Positions 40,761 through 50,606 are shown, counted from the stretch's first letter. The stretch: 64,000 nt of DNA from JAGPDF01 sp052035735 (GCA_052035735.1 JBPOHI010000028.1:1-64000), one strand, 5' to 3'. The notes: generated by a model not told the origin, from the sequence alone. Numbers and translations: made by a program.

Positions 40761-42134
40761 ATGACCATCCTCGCGTTTCTCCTCTCCGAGGGCGCCGGCG
40801 CGCCAGAAGCGGCCTCCGGCGCCCTGAGCCCCTGGCTCGGCCTCGCCCTCGGCCTGCTGCTGGTCGCCCTCAACGGCTTCTTCGTAGCTGCCGAGTTCGC
40901 GCTGGTCAAGGTCCGGCCGACGCAGCTCGATCCCCTGGCGCTGGCCGGAAGCAGGAGGGCCAAGCTCGCTCGCCACCAGCTCGCCCACCTGGACGCCTAC
41001 CTGTCGGCGAGCCAGCTCGGCATCACTCTGGCGAGTCTCGCCCTGGGCTGGGTAGGAGAGCCCGCCTTCAGCTGGGTCGTGGCCCCCCTGGTGCGCCGCA
41101 TCCCAGGCGCCACGGACGCCCTGGTGCACTCCGTCAGTCTGACCGTCGCCTTCCTCTGCATCACGGTGCTCCATATCGTGATCGGCGAGCAGGCGCCGAA
41201 GTCGTTCGCCATCCGGAGGCCGCAGCCGACGGCGCTGTGGATCGCGATGCCGCTCTACGTCTTCTACTGGATCAGCTTCCCCGCGATCTGGCTGCTCAAT
41301 CAGGCGGCGAGCGGCCTGCTGAAGCTCGTCGGCCTCAAGTCGGCGGGGGAGGAAGAGCTCTCCCATTCGGAGGAGGAGCTCCGTCTGCTCCTCTCCTCCT
41401 CGGAAATGGGCAGCCAGTCGAAGCTCAAGCGGGAGATCCTCGACAATGTCTTCGAGCTGTCGCTGCGCAACGCCCGCCAGGTGATGGTACCGCGCGCCGA
41501 TGTCACCCATCTTTCGATCTCTCGGCCCATCGAGGAGAACCTCGAGATCGCACGCAGGAGCGGGCATACCCGCTTTCCGCTCTGCGAGCGCGACCTCGAC
41601 AGCGTCATCGGGCTGATCCATATCAAGGACCTCTTCCGTTCGACCGAGCGGATCGCGGATATCGCTGGCCTCGCCCGGCCGGTGAAGTTCGTTCCCGAGA
41701 CCACTCCCCTCGACCGGCTCCTCGGGCGAATGCAGGCCGAGCGGCAGCACATGGTGGCCGTTGTCGACGAGTACGGCGGCGTCTCCGGGATCGTGACGCT
41801 CGAAAACGTCATCGAGGAGATCGTCGGCGAGATCCAGGACGAGTTCGACACCGATCGCCCTGAAGTGACCCGGCGCGGCGACGGCAGCTTCACGGTCGAC
41901 GGATCGATGCTGGTGGTCGATCTCGAAGACGAGCTCGGCCTGGAGCTCTCCAGTCGCGACGAGGACACCATCGCTGGAGTCGTGCTTTCGGAGCTGGGGC
42001 GCAAGCCGCGCGTGGGCGATCGCGTGACCCTGGGCAGGGCGGTCCTCGAAGTCCTCGAGATCCAGGGCAACCGCATCCGGTCCCTGGACCTCGAGCTCGA
42101 CGTCGCCGCACCTGAGCGGCCTCCAGAAGCCTGA
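40761..42134 (+). CDS. CNNM/CorC-type membrane protein (HlyC family)
   Basis: A 457-residue protein. Residues about 10-200 are a CNNM (DUF21) transmembrane domain (LVALNGFFVAAEFALVKVR, LAHLDAYLSASQLGITLASL). Two CBS domains follow (about 215-335; RNARQVMVPRADVTHL, VDEYGGVSGIVTLENVIEEIV). A CorC_HlyC transporter-associated domain closes the protein. The family is linked to magnesium or cobalt efflux and divalent metal balance. Residues such as those in NGFFVAAEFA are conserved. Transport specificity is not determined here. It is a single gene between two divergent or intergenic regions. Confidence 0.9.
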   Translation: MTILAFLLSEGAGAPEAASGALSPWLGLALGLLLVALNGFFVAAEFALVKVRPTQLDPLALAGSRRAKLARHQLAHLDAYLSASQLGITLASLALGWVGEPAFSWVVAPLVRRIPGATDALVHSVSLTVAFLCITVLHIVIGEQAPKSFAIRRPQPTALWIAMPLYVFYWISFPAIWLLNQAASGLLKLVGLKSAGEEELSHSEEELRLLLSSSEMGSQSKLKREILDNVFELSLRNARQVMVPRADVTHLSISRPIEENLEIARRSGHTRFPLCERDLDSVIGLIHIKDLFRSTERIADIAGLARPVKFVPETTPLDRLLGRMQAERQHMVAVVDEYGGVSGIVTLENVIEEIVGEIQDEFDTDRPEVTRRGDGSFTVDGSMLVVDLEDELGLELSSRDEDTIAGVVLSELGRKPRVGDRVTLGRAVLEVLEIQGNRIRSLDLELDVAAPERPPEA

Positions 42135-42507
42135 GCCCGGTTCGAACCAAATTCCTGCACTCCACTCCAAGAGTATGGATTTTTTCGCTGCCCCTTCGCG
42201 CCCCGCCCGCGACCGGGCCTCCACGTCCGCGCAAAACTCACGCGTGCTCTGACACTTAGCTCGCGACCCTCCGCCGAGCCCGGTAGGCCCTTTCTGGCAC
42301 GGTTCTCGTATGGTAATTGAGCGGTTCGGGTTAAGCATGGCGGCAGCGGTAGACGAGAGTCGCAGGAGCCGGGAGGTCCGAGGTCGGGCCAAACGGGGAT
42401 GACATAGGGATGAACGACCCTGTGTTAGACTTTTCACACCGCTGTAACCAAGTTGCGCTGGTCGGAATCGTTCCGCCGGCGGTCCCTATCAACCTGATGG
42501 AGGTTTG
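42135..42507. other. 373-base intergenic region before the TonB receptor
   Basis: No gene is supported. The region contains AT-richer patches (for example near 42305-42320 and 42420-42440) and a TGTG-N10-CACA inverted repeat around 42420, but no clear -35/-10 pair that I can defend. A ribosome-binding site GGAGG is at 42499-42503. An upstream promoter for the highly expressed-looking receptor must lie here. Confidence 0.6.
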
Positions 42508-45500
42508 ATGATGTTGAACAAGAGAAATTGGTGGAATGTCGCGGCCGTTGCGACCCTCGCCCTCGTGGCGTTGTTCGCGGTGGCTCCGGCGAGCGCCCAG
42601 GAGCAGGTGGGCGCCATCATCGGTACGGTCAGTGACGCCTCGGGCGCGGTCCTCCCGGGCGCGACCGTCGAAGCGGTCTCGGCTGGCGGCACCCGCCTGT
42701 CGGGCACCACGAACGAGTCCGGTGCGTACCGGTTCCCGCGCGTTCCCCCGGGCATGTACGTGGTCGTCGGCAAGCTCGACGGCTTCAACCCGGCGGAAGT
42801 GACGGACGTCTCGGTTCGCCTCGGCGACACCGTCACGGCCAACATCACGCTCGAGGTCGGTGCGGTCTCCGAGACGATCAGCGTGGTCGGCGAAGCCGGC
42901 CAGGTCGACGTCAAGAGCTCCGCTACCGCCTCCTCGATCTCCGCCGAGCAGATCGAGTCGCTGCCCAAGGGCCGTGACTTCACCGGCATCGCCACCCAGG
43001 CGGCCGGCGCCGCCCAGGAAGGCTTCCTCGGCGGCATCTCGATCGACGGCGCCTCCGGCTCCGAGAACCGCTTCATCATCGACGGCGTCGATACCACCCA
43101 CCCGCAGGACGGCGTCTCCGGCCAGAACATGGTCACGGACTTCGTCGAAGAGGTGCAGGTGAAGTCGGCCGGCTACGCGGCGGAGTACGGCGGTTCGGTC
43201 GGCGGCGTGATCAGCGCCGTGACCAAGAGCGGCACCAACGAGTTCAAGGGCTGGGTCGGCCTCTACTACGGCGACTCCTCCTGGAACGGCGACCAGCGCG
43301 CCACCCCGTATCGCTCGAGCCCGACCCTCTATCGCACGTTCGAGAAGGACAGCGTCCAGACGACCGAGCCCGGCTTCGCCATCGGCGGCCCGATCATGCA
43401 GGATGCGGCCTGGTTCTACGTCGGCTACACCTTCACCGAGGCGGACATCACCCGTCATCCGGTAGGCAAGCCGGATGCGGACCGCAACGACAAGCGCGAG
43501 TACCTCTCGGGCAACATCAAGGGCAACATCGGTTCGCAGTTCCTCTACAAGGTGTCCGGCAACCTCGCGCCGCGCACCATCGACGGCAACCTGCCGAACC
43601 CGGATGGCTCGACCTCGCCGCTCGCCGACCTGTCGGTCGTCACCGAGTTCGAGACGGCCAGCTACTCGGCCTACGCCGACTACATCCCGATGGACAACTT
43701 CTATCTCTCCGGCCGGTTGGGCTTCTACTCGACCGACTCGAGCGACAGCGGTCTCGATGCGACGCAGCAGATCTTCTTCCGCAACACCGCCTACCCGATC
43801 GCGAACAGCCCGCTGTTCCGTCCGGCCGGTTTCACCTCGTTCCCCGGCAACTCCAAGATCGACGAGGATCTGTGGGAGCGCGAAGCGGCCTCCTTGGACG
43901 GCAACCTGTTCGTCAACGGCCTCGGCAGCCACGCCTTCAAGGCCGGAATCCAGTTGGAGAACATCAGCAACTCCGTCTCCACCGGTGAAGCGGTCAACCT
44001 CTACACCTTCCGCTGGGGTCTGCCGGATCGCTTCGGCGCCGGCGTCAAGGGCACCTACGGTTCGCTCGGCATCCGCCGCTTCCGCACCGAGGGCGCGGCC
44101 GACTCGAAGAACCTCGGCTTCTACGTCCAGGACAGCTGGTCGGTGCTGCCGAACCTGACGGTCAACATCGGCGTCCGCACCGAGAAGGAAGAAGTTCCGA
44201 ACTACGGCGCCAAGGTCGATCCGACCCTGCCGACCAACGCCATCGAGTTCGACTACGGCGACAAGGTCGCTCCGCGCGTCGGCTTCGCGTGGGACGTCAT
44301 GTCCGACCAGAAGCTGAAGGTCTACGGCTCCTGGGGCACCTACTACGACATCACCAAGCTCGAGATGCCGCGCGGCTCGTTCGGTGGTGACAAGTGGCTC
44401 GAGTACCTCTTCCCGGTCAACACCCTGGATTGGGTTTCGCTCCTCGCCTCGGGCAACTGCCACAACTCGACCAACGTCGCCTCGGACAATCCGTGCCCGG
44501 GTCTCGGCGCGCCGGCGGTCGTTCTCGACCTCCGTCACCCCACCAACCCGGAAGACGCCATCGACCCGAACCTCCAGCCGATGGAGCAGGAAGAGTTCCA
44601 GTTGGGCGCTGACTGGCAGTGGACCAACACCTCGGTCCTGGGCTTCCGCTACGTCAACAAGAGCCTCAAGAACACCATCGAAGACATCGGCTATCTGGTC
44701 AACGACCCGGTCACCGGCGTCCGCAACGAGGTCTACATCACCGGCAACCCCGGCAAGGGGCTGGTCGCGGGTGATCCGGATGGCGCGGGCCCGATTCCGG
44801 CGCAGCCGGAAGCGATCCGCGACTACGAGGCGATCGAGCTGTCCTGGAACCGCCGTTTCGCGGGCAACTGGTCGGCGCACATCGCCTATACCTACAGCAA
44901 GCTCGAGGGCACCTATTCCGGTCTCGCGAGCTCGGACGAGTTCGGCCGTGCCGACCCGAACGTCAGCCGTGCGTTCGACGCGCTCCACAACGCGTTCGAC
45001 CTCAACGGCAACGTGACCGACGGTTCGCTCAACACCGAGCGTCCGCACCAGATCGATGCGCAGTTCATCTACCGCTTCGGCTGGGGCACCACGGTCGGTG
45101 TCAACCAGTACTACGGCAGCGGCACGCCGATCTCCACCCAGTGGAACTACGTCGGCGTTCCGTTCTTCCCGTTCGGCCGTGGCAACGCTGGCACGACCGA
45201 GGACCTCACCCAGACGGACCTGCTCGTGACGCACCCGTTCAAGATCGGCAACTTCACGCTGGAAGCCAGCTTGAACGTTCTCAACCTGTTTGACGAGAAG
45301 GCCGTCCTCCTCGTCGACAACAATCAGTTCGATGGCGACCTCTGCGACGCCGCCGACTGCGACGGCAGCTACGACTACTTCTTCGGTGGTGGTCTGGATC
45401 CGTCGGTTCTCGCCGGCACGGAGAACCCGTTCTACCTGAAGCCGAACACGGGCGTGTCCTTCGGCAACCCGTTCCAGGCGGCCCGTACGGTCCGTCTCGG

Positions 45501-45519
45501 CCTCAAGTTCCTCTGGTAA
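42508..45519 (+). CDS. TonB-dependent receptor, Oar-like with carboxypeptidase-regulatory domain
   Basis: A protein of about 1003 residues. It has a signal peptide (NVAAVATLALVALFAVAPASA), then a carboxypeptidase-regulatory domain (GAIIGTVSDASGAVLPGATV), then a plug domain (SISAEQIESLPKGRDF, SIDGASGSENRFIIDGVD) and a large beta barrel ending at VRLGLKFLW, whose last aromatic residue fits outer-membrane insertion. Oar-like receptors are typical of Acidobacteriota, where they may import polymers or act in adhesion. ATG 42508 and ATG 42511 are adjacent; GGAGG lies 4-7 bases upstream. A strong terminator follows. Codon use appears strongly biased to C-ending codons, suggesting high expression. 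Confidence 0.92.
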   Translation: MMLNKRNWWNVAAVATLALVALFAVAPASAQEQVGAIIGTVSDASGAVLPGATVEAVSAGGTRLSGTTNESGAYRFPRVPPGMYVVVGKLDGFNPAEVTDVSVRLGDTVTANITLEVGAVSETISVVGEAGQVDVKSSATASSISAEQIESLPKGRDFTGIATQAAGAAQEGFLGGISIDGASGSENRFIIDGVDTTHPQDGVSGQNMVTDFVEEVQVKSAGYAAEYGGSVGGVISAVTKSGTNEFKGWVGLYYGDSSWNGDQRATPYRSSPTLYRTFEKDSVQTTEPGFAIGGPIMQDAAWFYVGYTFTEADITRHPVGKPDADRNDKREYLSGNIKGNIGSQFLYKVSGNLAPRTIDGNLPNPDGSTSPLADLSVVTEFETASYSAYADYIPMDNFYLSGRLGFYSTDSSDSGLDATQQIFFRNTAYPIANSPLFRPAGFTSFPGNSKIDEDLWEREAASLDGNLFVNGLGSHAFKAGIQLENISNSVSTGEAVNLYTFRWGLPDRFGAGVKGTYGSLGIRRFRTEGAADSKNLGFYVQDSWSVLPNLTVNIGVRTEKEEVPNYGAKVDPTLPTNAIEFDYGDKVAPRVGFAWDVMSDQKLKVYGSWGTYYDITKLEMPRGSFGGDKWLEYLFPVNTLDWVSLLASGNCHNSTNVASDNPCPGLGAPAVVLDLRHPTNPEDAIDPNLQPMEQEEFQLGADWQWTNTSVLGFRYVNKSLKNTIEDIGYLVNDPVTGVRNEVYITGNPGKGLVAGDPDGAGPIPAQPEAIRDYEAIELSWNRRFAGNWSAHIAYTYSKLEGTYSGLASSDEFGRADPNVSRAFDALHNAFDLNGNVTDGSLNTERPHQIDAQFIYRFGWGTTVGVNQYYGSGTPISTQWNYVGVPFFPFGRGNAGTTEDLTQTDLLVTHPFKIGNFTLEASLNVLNLFDEKAVLLVDNNQFDGDLCDAADCDGSYDYFFGGGLDPSVLAGTENPFYLKPNTGVSFGNPFQAARTVRLGLKFLW

Positions 45520-45556
45520 ACGGCGCCTAAAGATAGGCTCGTTCGCGAGCCGAAAT

Positions 45557-45595
45557 AAGGCGGGAGTGCTTCGGCGCTCCCGCCTTTTTCTTTTG
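45557..45595 (+). terminator. Rho-independent terminator after the TonB receptor
   Basis: AAGGCGGGAGTGC-TTCG-GCGCTCCCGCCTT: a 13-base stem closed by a TTCG tetraloop and followed by TTTCTTTT, 37 bases after the receptor stop. Confidence 0.95.
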
Positions 45596-45683
45596 TCCGC
45601 ACGTCCGCGACGTGACCGCCCTTCACGGATCCAGACGCCGCACTCCTTCTCGAGCGGATCTCTACGAAGACAGGCCGACGGAA

Positions 45684-45850
45684 GGGACCTCGAGAGGATC
45701 CCGGCGCGCAGTGGCGGGGGCCCCCGTCCCTACGAAAAGAAATCCGATTTCCGGGGTCCCGACCGAGCACCGGGATCCTCGCGAGGTCCCTGCCGGCGGC
45801 CGGCGAACTCGCGAAGGGTGGGGCCCCCCGCCACTCCGCGCCGGGAATCC
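45684..45850. repeat. Nested inverted repeats in a 418-base gene-free gap
   Basis: Two overlapping inverted repeats. GGGACCTCGAGAGGATCCCGG (one mismatch, 45684-45704) pairs with 45770-45790, and the arm 45696-45724 (GGATCCCGGCGCG.. to GGGGGCCCC) pairs with 45820-45850 with few mismatches. They share 45696-45704, so the two folds are mutually exclusive. No coding capacity of note is seen in 45596-45937, which otherwise holds nothing I recognise. Confidence 0.7.
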
Positions 45851-45937
45851 GACGATTCCACTACCGCCCGCCTGTCCGGGCAGCGGGACTAGCAGGAGCC
45901 CTCATTTGAGGCCCTTAGGAGGCCGCTGGCGGCGCCG

Positions 45938-47701
45938 TCAGCCGCGTTCTGCGGCCACCAGCTCGAGCGCCTTGGCCACCGCATCGGCTACCGGCACGAG
46001 GAGCTTCTGCCGGTCCCGGCGCAAAGCGAACTCGATCTGGCCGGCGGCGAGCGACTTGCCGCCGACAACGACGCGCAACGGGATGCCGATGAGCTCGGCA
46101 TCCTTGAACTTCACTCCCGGGCGTTCGTCGCGATCGTCGTAGAGCACATCCAGTCCCCGTGCGGCGAGCTCGTTCGCCATCTCCTCCGCCGCCCGTGCCG
46201 ACTCGGGCTCGTTCGGATTGAGCGCGATCACCAGCACCTCGAACGGCGCCAGCGGCATCGGCCAGATGATGCCGTCGGCGTCGTGGTTCTGCTCGATGGC
46301 GGCGGCGACCGTACGTCCGATGCCGAGGCCGTAGCAGCCCATGATCATCGGCTTCTGCCCACCCGCCTCGTCGGTGAACTCGCATTTCATCGCCACCGAG
46401 TACTTGTCGCCCAGCTTGAAGATGTGCCCGACTTCGATGCCGCGCGAGATCGCCAGTGCCTTGCCGCACTGCGGGCACGGATCCCCCTCGACGACCGTGA
46501 CCAGATCGACCTCTTCGCCGGGCTGGGCGTCACGGCCCCAGTTGGCATTCAGCAGATGGACGTCGGGAGTATTCGCGCCGCAGGCGAAGTTGCGCAGGCC
46601 GACCACGGACAGGTCCGCGAGCAGTCGCAGGCCCGCCGGAAGGCCGACCGGCCCGAGAGAGCCCACCGGGGCGCCGGCGGCCGACTGCACCTTCTCCTCG
46701 CTGGCGAGCTGCAGGTGCTCGACGTTGAGCGCGTTCAGGAGCTTCACCTCGTTGACCTCCCGGTCGCCGCGGATGGCCACCGCCACGAAGCTCTTGTCGG
46801 TTTCGTAGACCAGGGTCTTGACGAACTGCGTCTCGGGAACGCCGAGGAAGCGCGCGACCTCTTCCACCGACTTCATACCCGGAGTGTCGCGGCGAGTCAG
46901 CTCGGCGGCGGCCGCCGCCGAGATCCCCTCCCACGGACCGCGGGAGGCCTTCTCGGTGTTGGCGCCGTAGCCGCAGGCTTCGCAGTGCGCCACGGCGCTC
47001 TCGCCGGTCGCGGCGGTGACCATGAACTCGTGCGACGAGGAGCCGCCGATCGTTCCGGTGTCGGCATCGACCACGGTGTAGTCGAGCTTGCACGCCTCGA
47101 AGATCCTCCGGTAGGCAGCGCGCATCGCCTCGTAGGCCTCGTCGAGGCTCTCCGCGGTGGCATGAAAGGAGTAAGCGTCCTTCATCAGGAACTCGCGCCC
47201 GCGCATGAGACCGAACCGCGGCCGGATCTCGTCGCGGAACTTGGTCTGGATCTGGAACAGATTGAACGGCAGCTGGCGGTAGCTCTTGACGTCGCGCCGC
47301 ACCAGGTCGGTGATGACCTCCTCGTGGGTAGGTCCGAAGCAGAAGTCACGGTCGTGGCGGTCGCGGATGCGCAGCAGCTCCTTGCCGTACTTCTGCCAGC
47401 GTCCCGACTCGGTCCACAGCTCGGCTGGCTGCACCGACGGCATCGAGAGCTCGACGGCGCCGGCGGTGGCCATTTCGCGGCGAACGATCGCCGAGAGCTT
47501 CTGCAGGCTCCGCCAACCGAACGGCAGGTAGGTGTAGATCCCGGCCGCGAGCTTGCGGATCATCCCTGCCCGGACCATCAGCTGGTGGGAGATCACCTCG
47601 GCGTCGTTCGGCACCTCGCGCGTGGTGAACAGGTAGGTCTGCGACCACCGGGTCGGCGTCATCGGGGCAGAGGAGCGGGAGCTTTCGATCGTGGGCGTCA
47701 C
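45938..47701 (-). CDS. proS: Prolyl-tRNA synthetase
   Basis: A 587-residue bacterial-type ProS. Class II motifs include MVRAGMIRKLAAGIYTYLPFG, FGPTHEEVITDLVRRDVKSY, FRDEIRPRFGLMRGREFLMKD, and near the C-terminus MGCYGLGIGRTVAAAIEQNHD. The Ybak-type editing insertion (about 240-390; VAHCEACGYGANTE) is present. It charges tRNA-Pro and hydrolyses mischarged Ala-tRNA-Pro. The extreme N-terminus has about 14 extra residues; ATG at residue 14 (MTPTRWSQ) might be the true start. Confidence 0.96.
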   Translation of the reverse strand: MTPTIESSRSSAPMTPTRWSQTYLFTTREVPNDAEVISHQLMVRAGMIRKLAAGIYTYLPFGWRSLQKLSAIVRREMATAGAVELSMPSVQPAELWTESGRWQKYGKELLRIRDRHDRDFCFGPTHEEVITDLVRRDVKSYRQLPFNLFQIQTKFRDEIRPRFGLMRGREFLMKDAYSFHATAESLDEAYEAMRAAYRRIFEACKLDYTVVDADTGTIGGSSSHEFMVTAATGESAVAHCEACGYGANTEKASRGPWEGISAAAAAELTRRDTPGMKSVEEVARFLGVPETQFVKTLVYETDKSFVAVAIRGDREVNEVKLLNALNVEHLQLASEEKVQSAAGAPVGSLGPVGLPAGLRLLADLSVVGLRNFACGANTPDVHLLNANWGRDAQPGEEVDLVTVVEGDPCPQCGKALAISRGIEVGHIFKLGDKYSVAMKCEFTDEAGGQKPMIMGCYGLGIGRTVAAAIEQNHDADGIIWPMPLAPFEVLVIALNPNEPESARAAEEMANELAARGLDVLYDDRDERPGVKFKDAELIGIPLRVVVGGKSLAAGQIEFALRRDRQKLLVPVADAVAKALELVAAERG

Positions 47702-47744
47702 TGGGTCACCGGAGTTTCAGAACGGAATTGGAGCATCTCGTGGG

Positions 47745-49616
47745 CTATCGCTTCTGGCGTTGTTGCACGCGTTCGAGCAGGCGCGAAGAGTCGCGCATGC
47801 ATTCCATCATCTTCTCCTCGAGCGCTCCGACGCGGGGCTCGAGGCTTCGCGCGCGGCCGAAGGCGCCGCGCGCCTTCTCCTCGTTACCCGAGGCGAGAAG
47901 GGCCATGCCGAGGTGGGTCAGCGTGGTCGGCGAGGATCCGAGCTCGTTCGACCGCGCGAGACACTCCACCGCCTGCTCGTACTCCTTGCGCTTGTAGTGC
48001 ACCCAGCCCTTCGCCGCGAGCGGGAACTGCTTGAGCTCGTCGGGGGCCAGATCGAGGGCCTGTTGAGCGTACTCGAGCGCTTGGTCGAGGTCTTCCTCCA
48101 TCTCCGCCAAGTTGTAGGCCATCTCGAAGTAGGCGATGGTGCGGGTGAAGTTGCTGGCACCGTCCTGCAGCAGCAGCTTGCCGATCCGATTGCCCTCGCG
48201 GAACTTGCCGCCGCTGCGCAACGCTGCGATCAGGGCGGCCGAGGCGGTCGCGCGCAACATCTCGCCCGGGTTGAGCTCGAGCACCCGCCGGGCCGCCGTC
48301 TCCAGCTCCTCCCAGCGATCGAGCGAGAGGCAGAGCATGGCAAACGACATGAGCAGCGTCGGGTTCTCCGGCTCGGCGTCGAGCGCTTTCTGATACGCGG
48401 AGAGCGCCCGGTCACGCTCGCCGCGCGCGCGATGCTCCTCGGCCTTCGCCATGTAGCGCGCCGCTTCGGTACCCACCTCGGGCAACGGCGCGCCGGTGCG
48501 CCCGGAGAGAAACTGCACCAGGTCCTGGTAGCGCAGCCGGCGCGGATTGAGGCGCTGGGCCTCGCGGAACGACGCCAGAGCCTTCTTGTTCCAGTGCCGG
48601 TCGAGATAGGCGAGACCCAGCAGGTAATGCGCCTCCTCGAAGGCCGGGTCGAGCCGGACGGCTTCGCGCAGGCTGCGGATGGCGTGCGCCGCCTGGCCCA
48701 TCTCGTAGCGGCAGTTGCCCAGGAGGTAGAGCGCCTGCGGCACTCGGTCGAGCAGATTCGCCTGCTCGAGATAGGCCACGGCACGCGACAGGTCGCCGTG
48801 CGCGGCGTAGACGGCGCCGAGGCTGAAGTGCGGCAGGAAGGCGTCCGGATACTCCGCCACCGCCTTCCGCAGAAGCGCTTCGGCACGATGGAAATTGCCC
48901 TGCTCGTGGAAGATCACACCGGAGAAGACGAGACCTTCGAAGTGGTCCGCCTTGACCTCGAGAACCTTCTGGAAGTAGCCGAGCGCAGCCTCGGTATCGC
49001 CTTCGTTGAAGTAGGTCTCGCCGAGGAAGAGCGCCAGCTCGTAGTTCGTGCGATCCAGCTTCCAGGCCTGCTCGAGCGCGCGCTTGGCGCGCTCGACGTC
49101 GAAGGCGAAAAGAGCGTACTCGGCGTCGTCGAGATGCTGGGCGAAGAGCTTGGGGCGATTGCCCTGATAGAGCGCAGCGACGCGGTCGCGGATCGACATG
49201 AAGCGCTCGCGCTTCTCGAGCGCGCGCAGCTGGTAGTCCATTTTCGACTCCCAGAGGTCGCTCCACTCCTCGCGCCCGACCAGCCGGCGGCGTTCGAGGA
49301 GCTCGCGCAAAGTGGCGAAACCGGTCTGCGAGACGAGGAGATTCTTCTCCTGCTTCTGCACCGCCGCGACCAGCTTCTGCGCGGTTTCCGCGGTGCGCTT
49401 GACGGCCTCCTCGAGAATCGAGATCCGCTCCAGCAGGTGCTCGTCGAGCGAGAAGTCGGCGCCGCGCTCGGACTCGAACTGCTCCGCCTCGCCGCCGATC
49501 GCGCCCGAGATCACCATGAGCTTCTGGTGACAGCGCGCGCAGAACTCGCGGTCGCTCAGATTCTCCGCCCCGCAGACCTGGCAAAAGACGCTGGGGAGGC
49601 CCTCAGCCGTAGGCAT
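47745..49616 (-). CDS. TPR protein with N-terminal zinc-ribbon
   Basis: A 623-residue protein. Residues about 10-32 hold a CQVCGAE...CARCH zinc ribbon. A coiled coil follows (LEEAVKRTAETAQKLVAAVQKQ). From about residue 150 at least ten tetratricopeptide repeats run to the end (for example AALGYFQKVLEVKADHFEGL, YLDRHWNKKALASFREAQRLNP). It probably scaffolds protein complexes. The start overlaps the hbd stop by 14 bases, so the two are coupled. No biochemical role can be given. Confidence 0.8.
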   Translation of the reverse strand: MPTAEGLPSVFCQVCGAENLSDREFCARCHQKLMVISGAIGGEAEQFESERGADFSLDEHLLERISILEEAVKRTAETAQKLVAAVQKQEKNLLVSQTGFATLRELLERRRLVGREEWSDLWESKMDYQLRALEKRERFMSIRDRVAALYQGNRPKLFAQHLDDAEYALFAFDVERAKRALEQAWKLDRTNYELALFLGETYFNEGDTEAALGYFQKVLEVKADHFEGLVFSGVIFHEQGNFHRAEALLRKAVAEYPDAFLPHFSLGAVYAAHGDLSRAVAYLEQANLLDRVPQALYLLGNCRYEMGQAAHAIRSLREAVRLDPAFEEAHYLLGLAYLDRHWNKKALASFREAQRLNPRRLRYQDLVQFLSGRTGAPLPEVGTEAARYMAKAEEHRARGERDRALSAYQKALDAEPENPTLLMSFAMLCLSLDRWEELETAARRVLELNPGEMLRATASAALIAALRSGGKFREGNRIGKLLLQDGASNFTRTIAYFEMAYNLAEMEEDLDQALEYAQQALDLAPDELKQFPLAAKGWVHYKRKEYEQAVECLARSNELGSSPTTLTHLGMALLASGNEEKARGAFGRARSLEPRVGALEEKMMECMRDSSRLLERVQQRQKR

Positions 49617-50454
49617 AGAATCCGCGACCGCTCTTGCGCCCGAGATAGCCCGCGTCGACCATCTTGACCAACAGCGGGCAGGGGCGGTACTTCGGATCGC
49701 CGAAGCCCTCCTCGAGAACGCGCAGGATGTCGAGGCAGACGTCGAGTCCGATGAGATCGGCGAGCGCCAGCGGCCCCATCGGATGGTTCATGCCGAGCTT
49801 CATCACCTCGTCGATCGCCGCGGGTTCTCCGACGTGCTCGTGCAGGCAGAAGATCGCCTCGTTGATCATCGGCATGAGCACGCGGTTCGAGACGAAGCCC
49901 GGAGCGTCGTTCACCTCCACCGGCGTGCGCTGGAGCTTGCGGGTCATCGCGAAGACCGCGTCGCAGGTCGCCTGCGAGGTCTGCAGGCCGCGGATGATCT
50001 CGACCAGCTGCATGAGCGGCACCGGATTCATGAAGTGCATGCCGATCACTCTCTCGGGACGCGCGGTCGCCGCCGCCAGCCGGGTGATCGAAATTGAGCT
50101 GGTGTTGGTGGCCAGAACGGCTTCCGGCGCGAGCACTCCATCGAGCGCCTGCAGAACCTGACGTTTGACTTCGAACTTCTCCACCACCGCCTCGACGACG
50201 AGGTCGCAGCCGGCAAGAGCCGCGAGCTCGCCTGCAGAAGCGAGCCGCGCCTGCGCCGCCAGGCGATCTTCCGCCGCGAGCTTGCCCTTCGCCACCAGAC
50301 GCTCGAGGCTCTTGTCGATCGTCGCGAGTCCTTTGGCGAGCGCCGCGCTCGAGATGTCGACGAGGACGACGTCGAAACCGGACTGCGCCGCTACCTGGGC
50401 GATACCGCTACCCATCGTTCCGGCGCCCACGACGCCCACTTTCCGAATCTCCAT
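49603..50454 (-). CDS. hbd: 3-hydroxybutyryl-CoA dehydrogenase
   Basis: A 283-residue dehydrogenase. Rossmann motif GVVGAGTMGSGIAQ, then VLATNTSSISI, GMHFMNPVPLMQLVEI (the catalytic histidine and active-site loop), NDAPGFVSNRVLMPMINEA and the C-terminal GRKSGRGFYAYG. It reversibly oxidises 3-hydroxybutyryl-CoA with NAD(P), in butyrate or fatty-acid-type metabolism. ATG 50454 has AGGAGGTAGGGAGC upstream. The partner gene downstream is a TPR protein, so no pathway operon is visible. Confidence 0.93.
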   Translation of the reverse strand: MEIRKVGVVGAGTMGSGIAQVAAQSGFDVVLVDISSAALAKGLATIDKSLERLVAKGKLAAEDRLAAQARLASAGELAALAGCDLVVEAVVEKFEVKRQVLQALDGVLAPEAVLATNTSSISITRLAAATARPERVIGMHFMNPVPLMQLVEIIRGLQTSQATCDAVFAMTRKLQRTPVEVNDAPGFVSNRVLMPMINEAIFCLHEHVGEPAAIDEVMKLGMNHPMGPLALADLIGLDVCLDILRVLEEGFGDPKYRPCPLLVKMVDAGYLGRKSGRGFYAYG

Positions 50455-50493
50455 GCTCCCTACCTCCTGCTGCGGATCGTCGTTACGGGGGAA

Positions 50494-50562
50494 GCCTAGC
50501 AAGGCTGGCGCCCCTCCCGGAAAGCCTGGCTCCGCCAGAGTCCCGGCGAGAGCCTAGCAAGG
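50494..50562. repeat. GCCTAGCAAGG direct repeat
   Basis: An 11-base unit GCCTAGCAAGG occurs at 50494-50504 and 50552-50562, in the gap upstream of hbd. The second copy sits in a CTCGCC/GGCGAG-rich setting that could fold. Function unknown. Confidence 0.45.
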
Positions 50563-50606
50563 CCCTCGCCCCGGCGAGAGCGCTCTCCCCGGGCCCGGTC
50601 GGAAAA

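Noticed and set aside
42331..45234. A very long open frame on the minus strand opposite the TonB receptor
   Set aside because: It is a by-product of the receptor's codon bias in GC-rich DNA. The plus-strand protein has a signal peptide, plug and barrel; the opposite frame has no recognisable domain and low-complexity Arg/Val/Glu composition.
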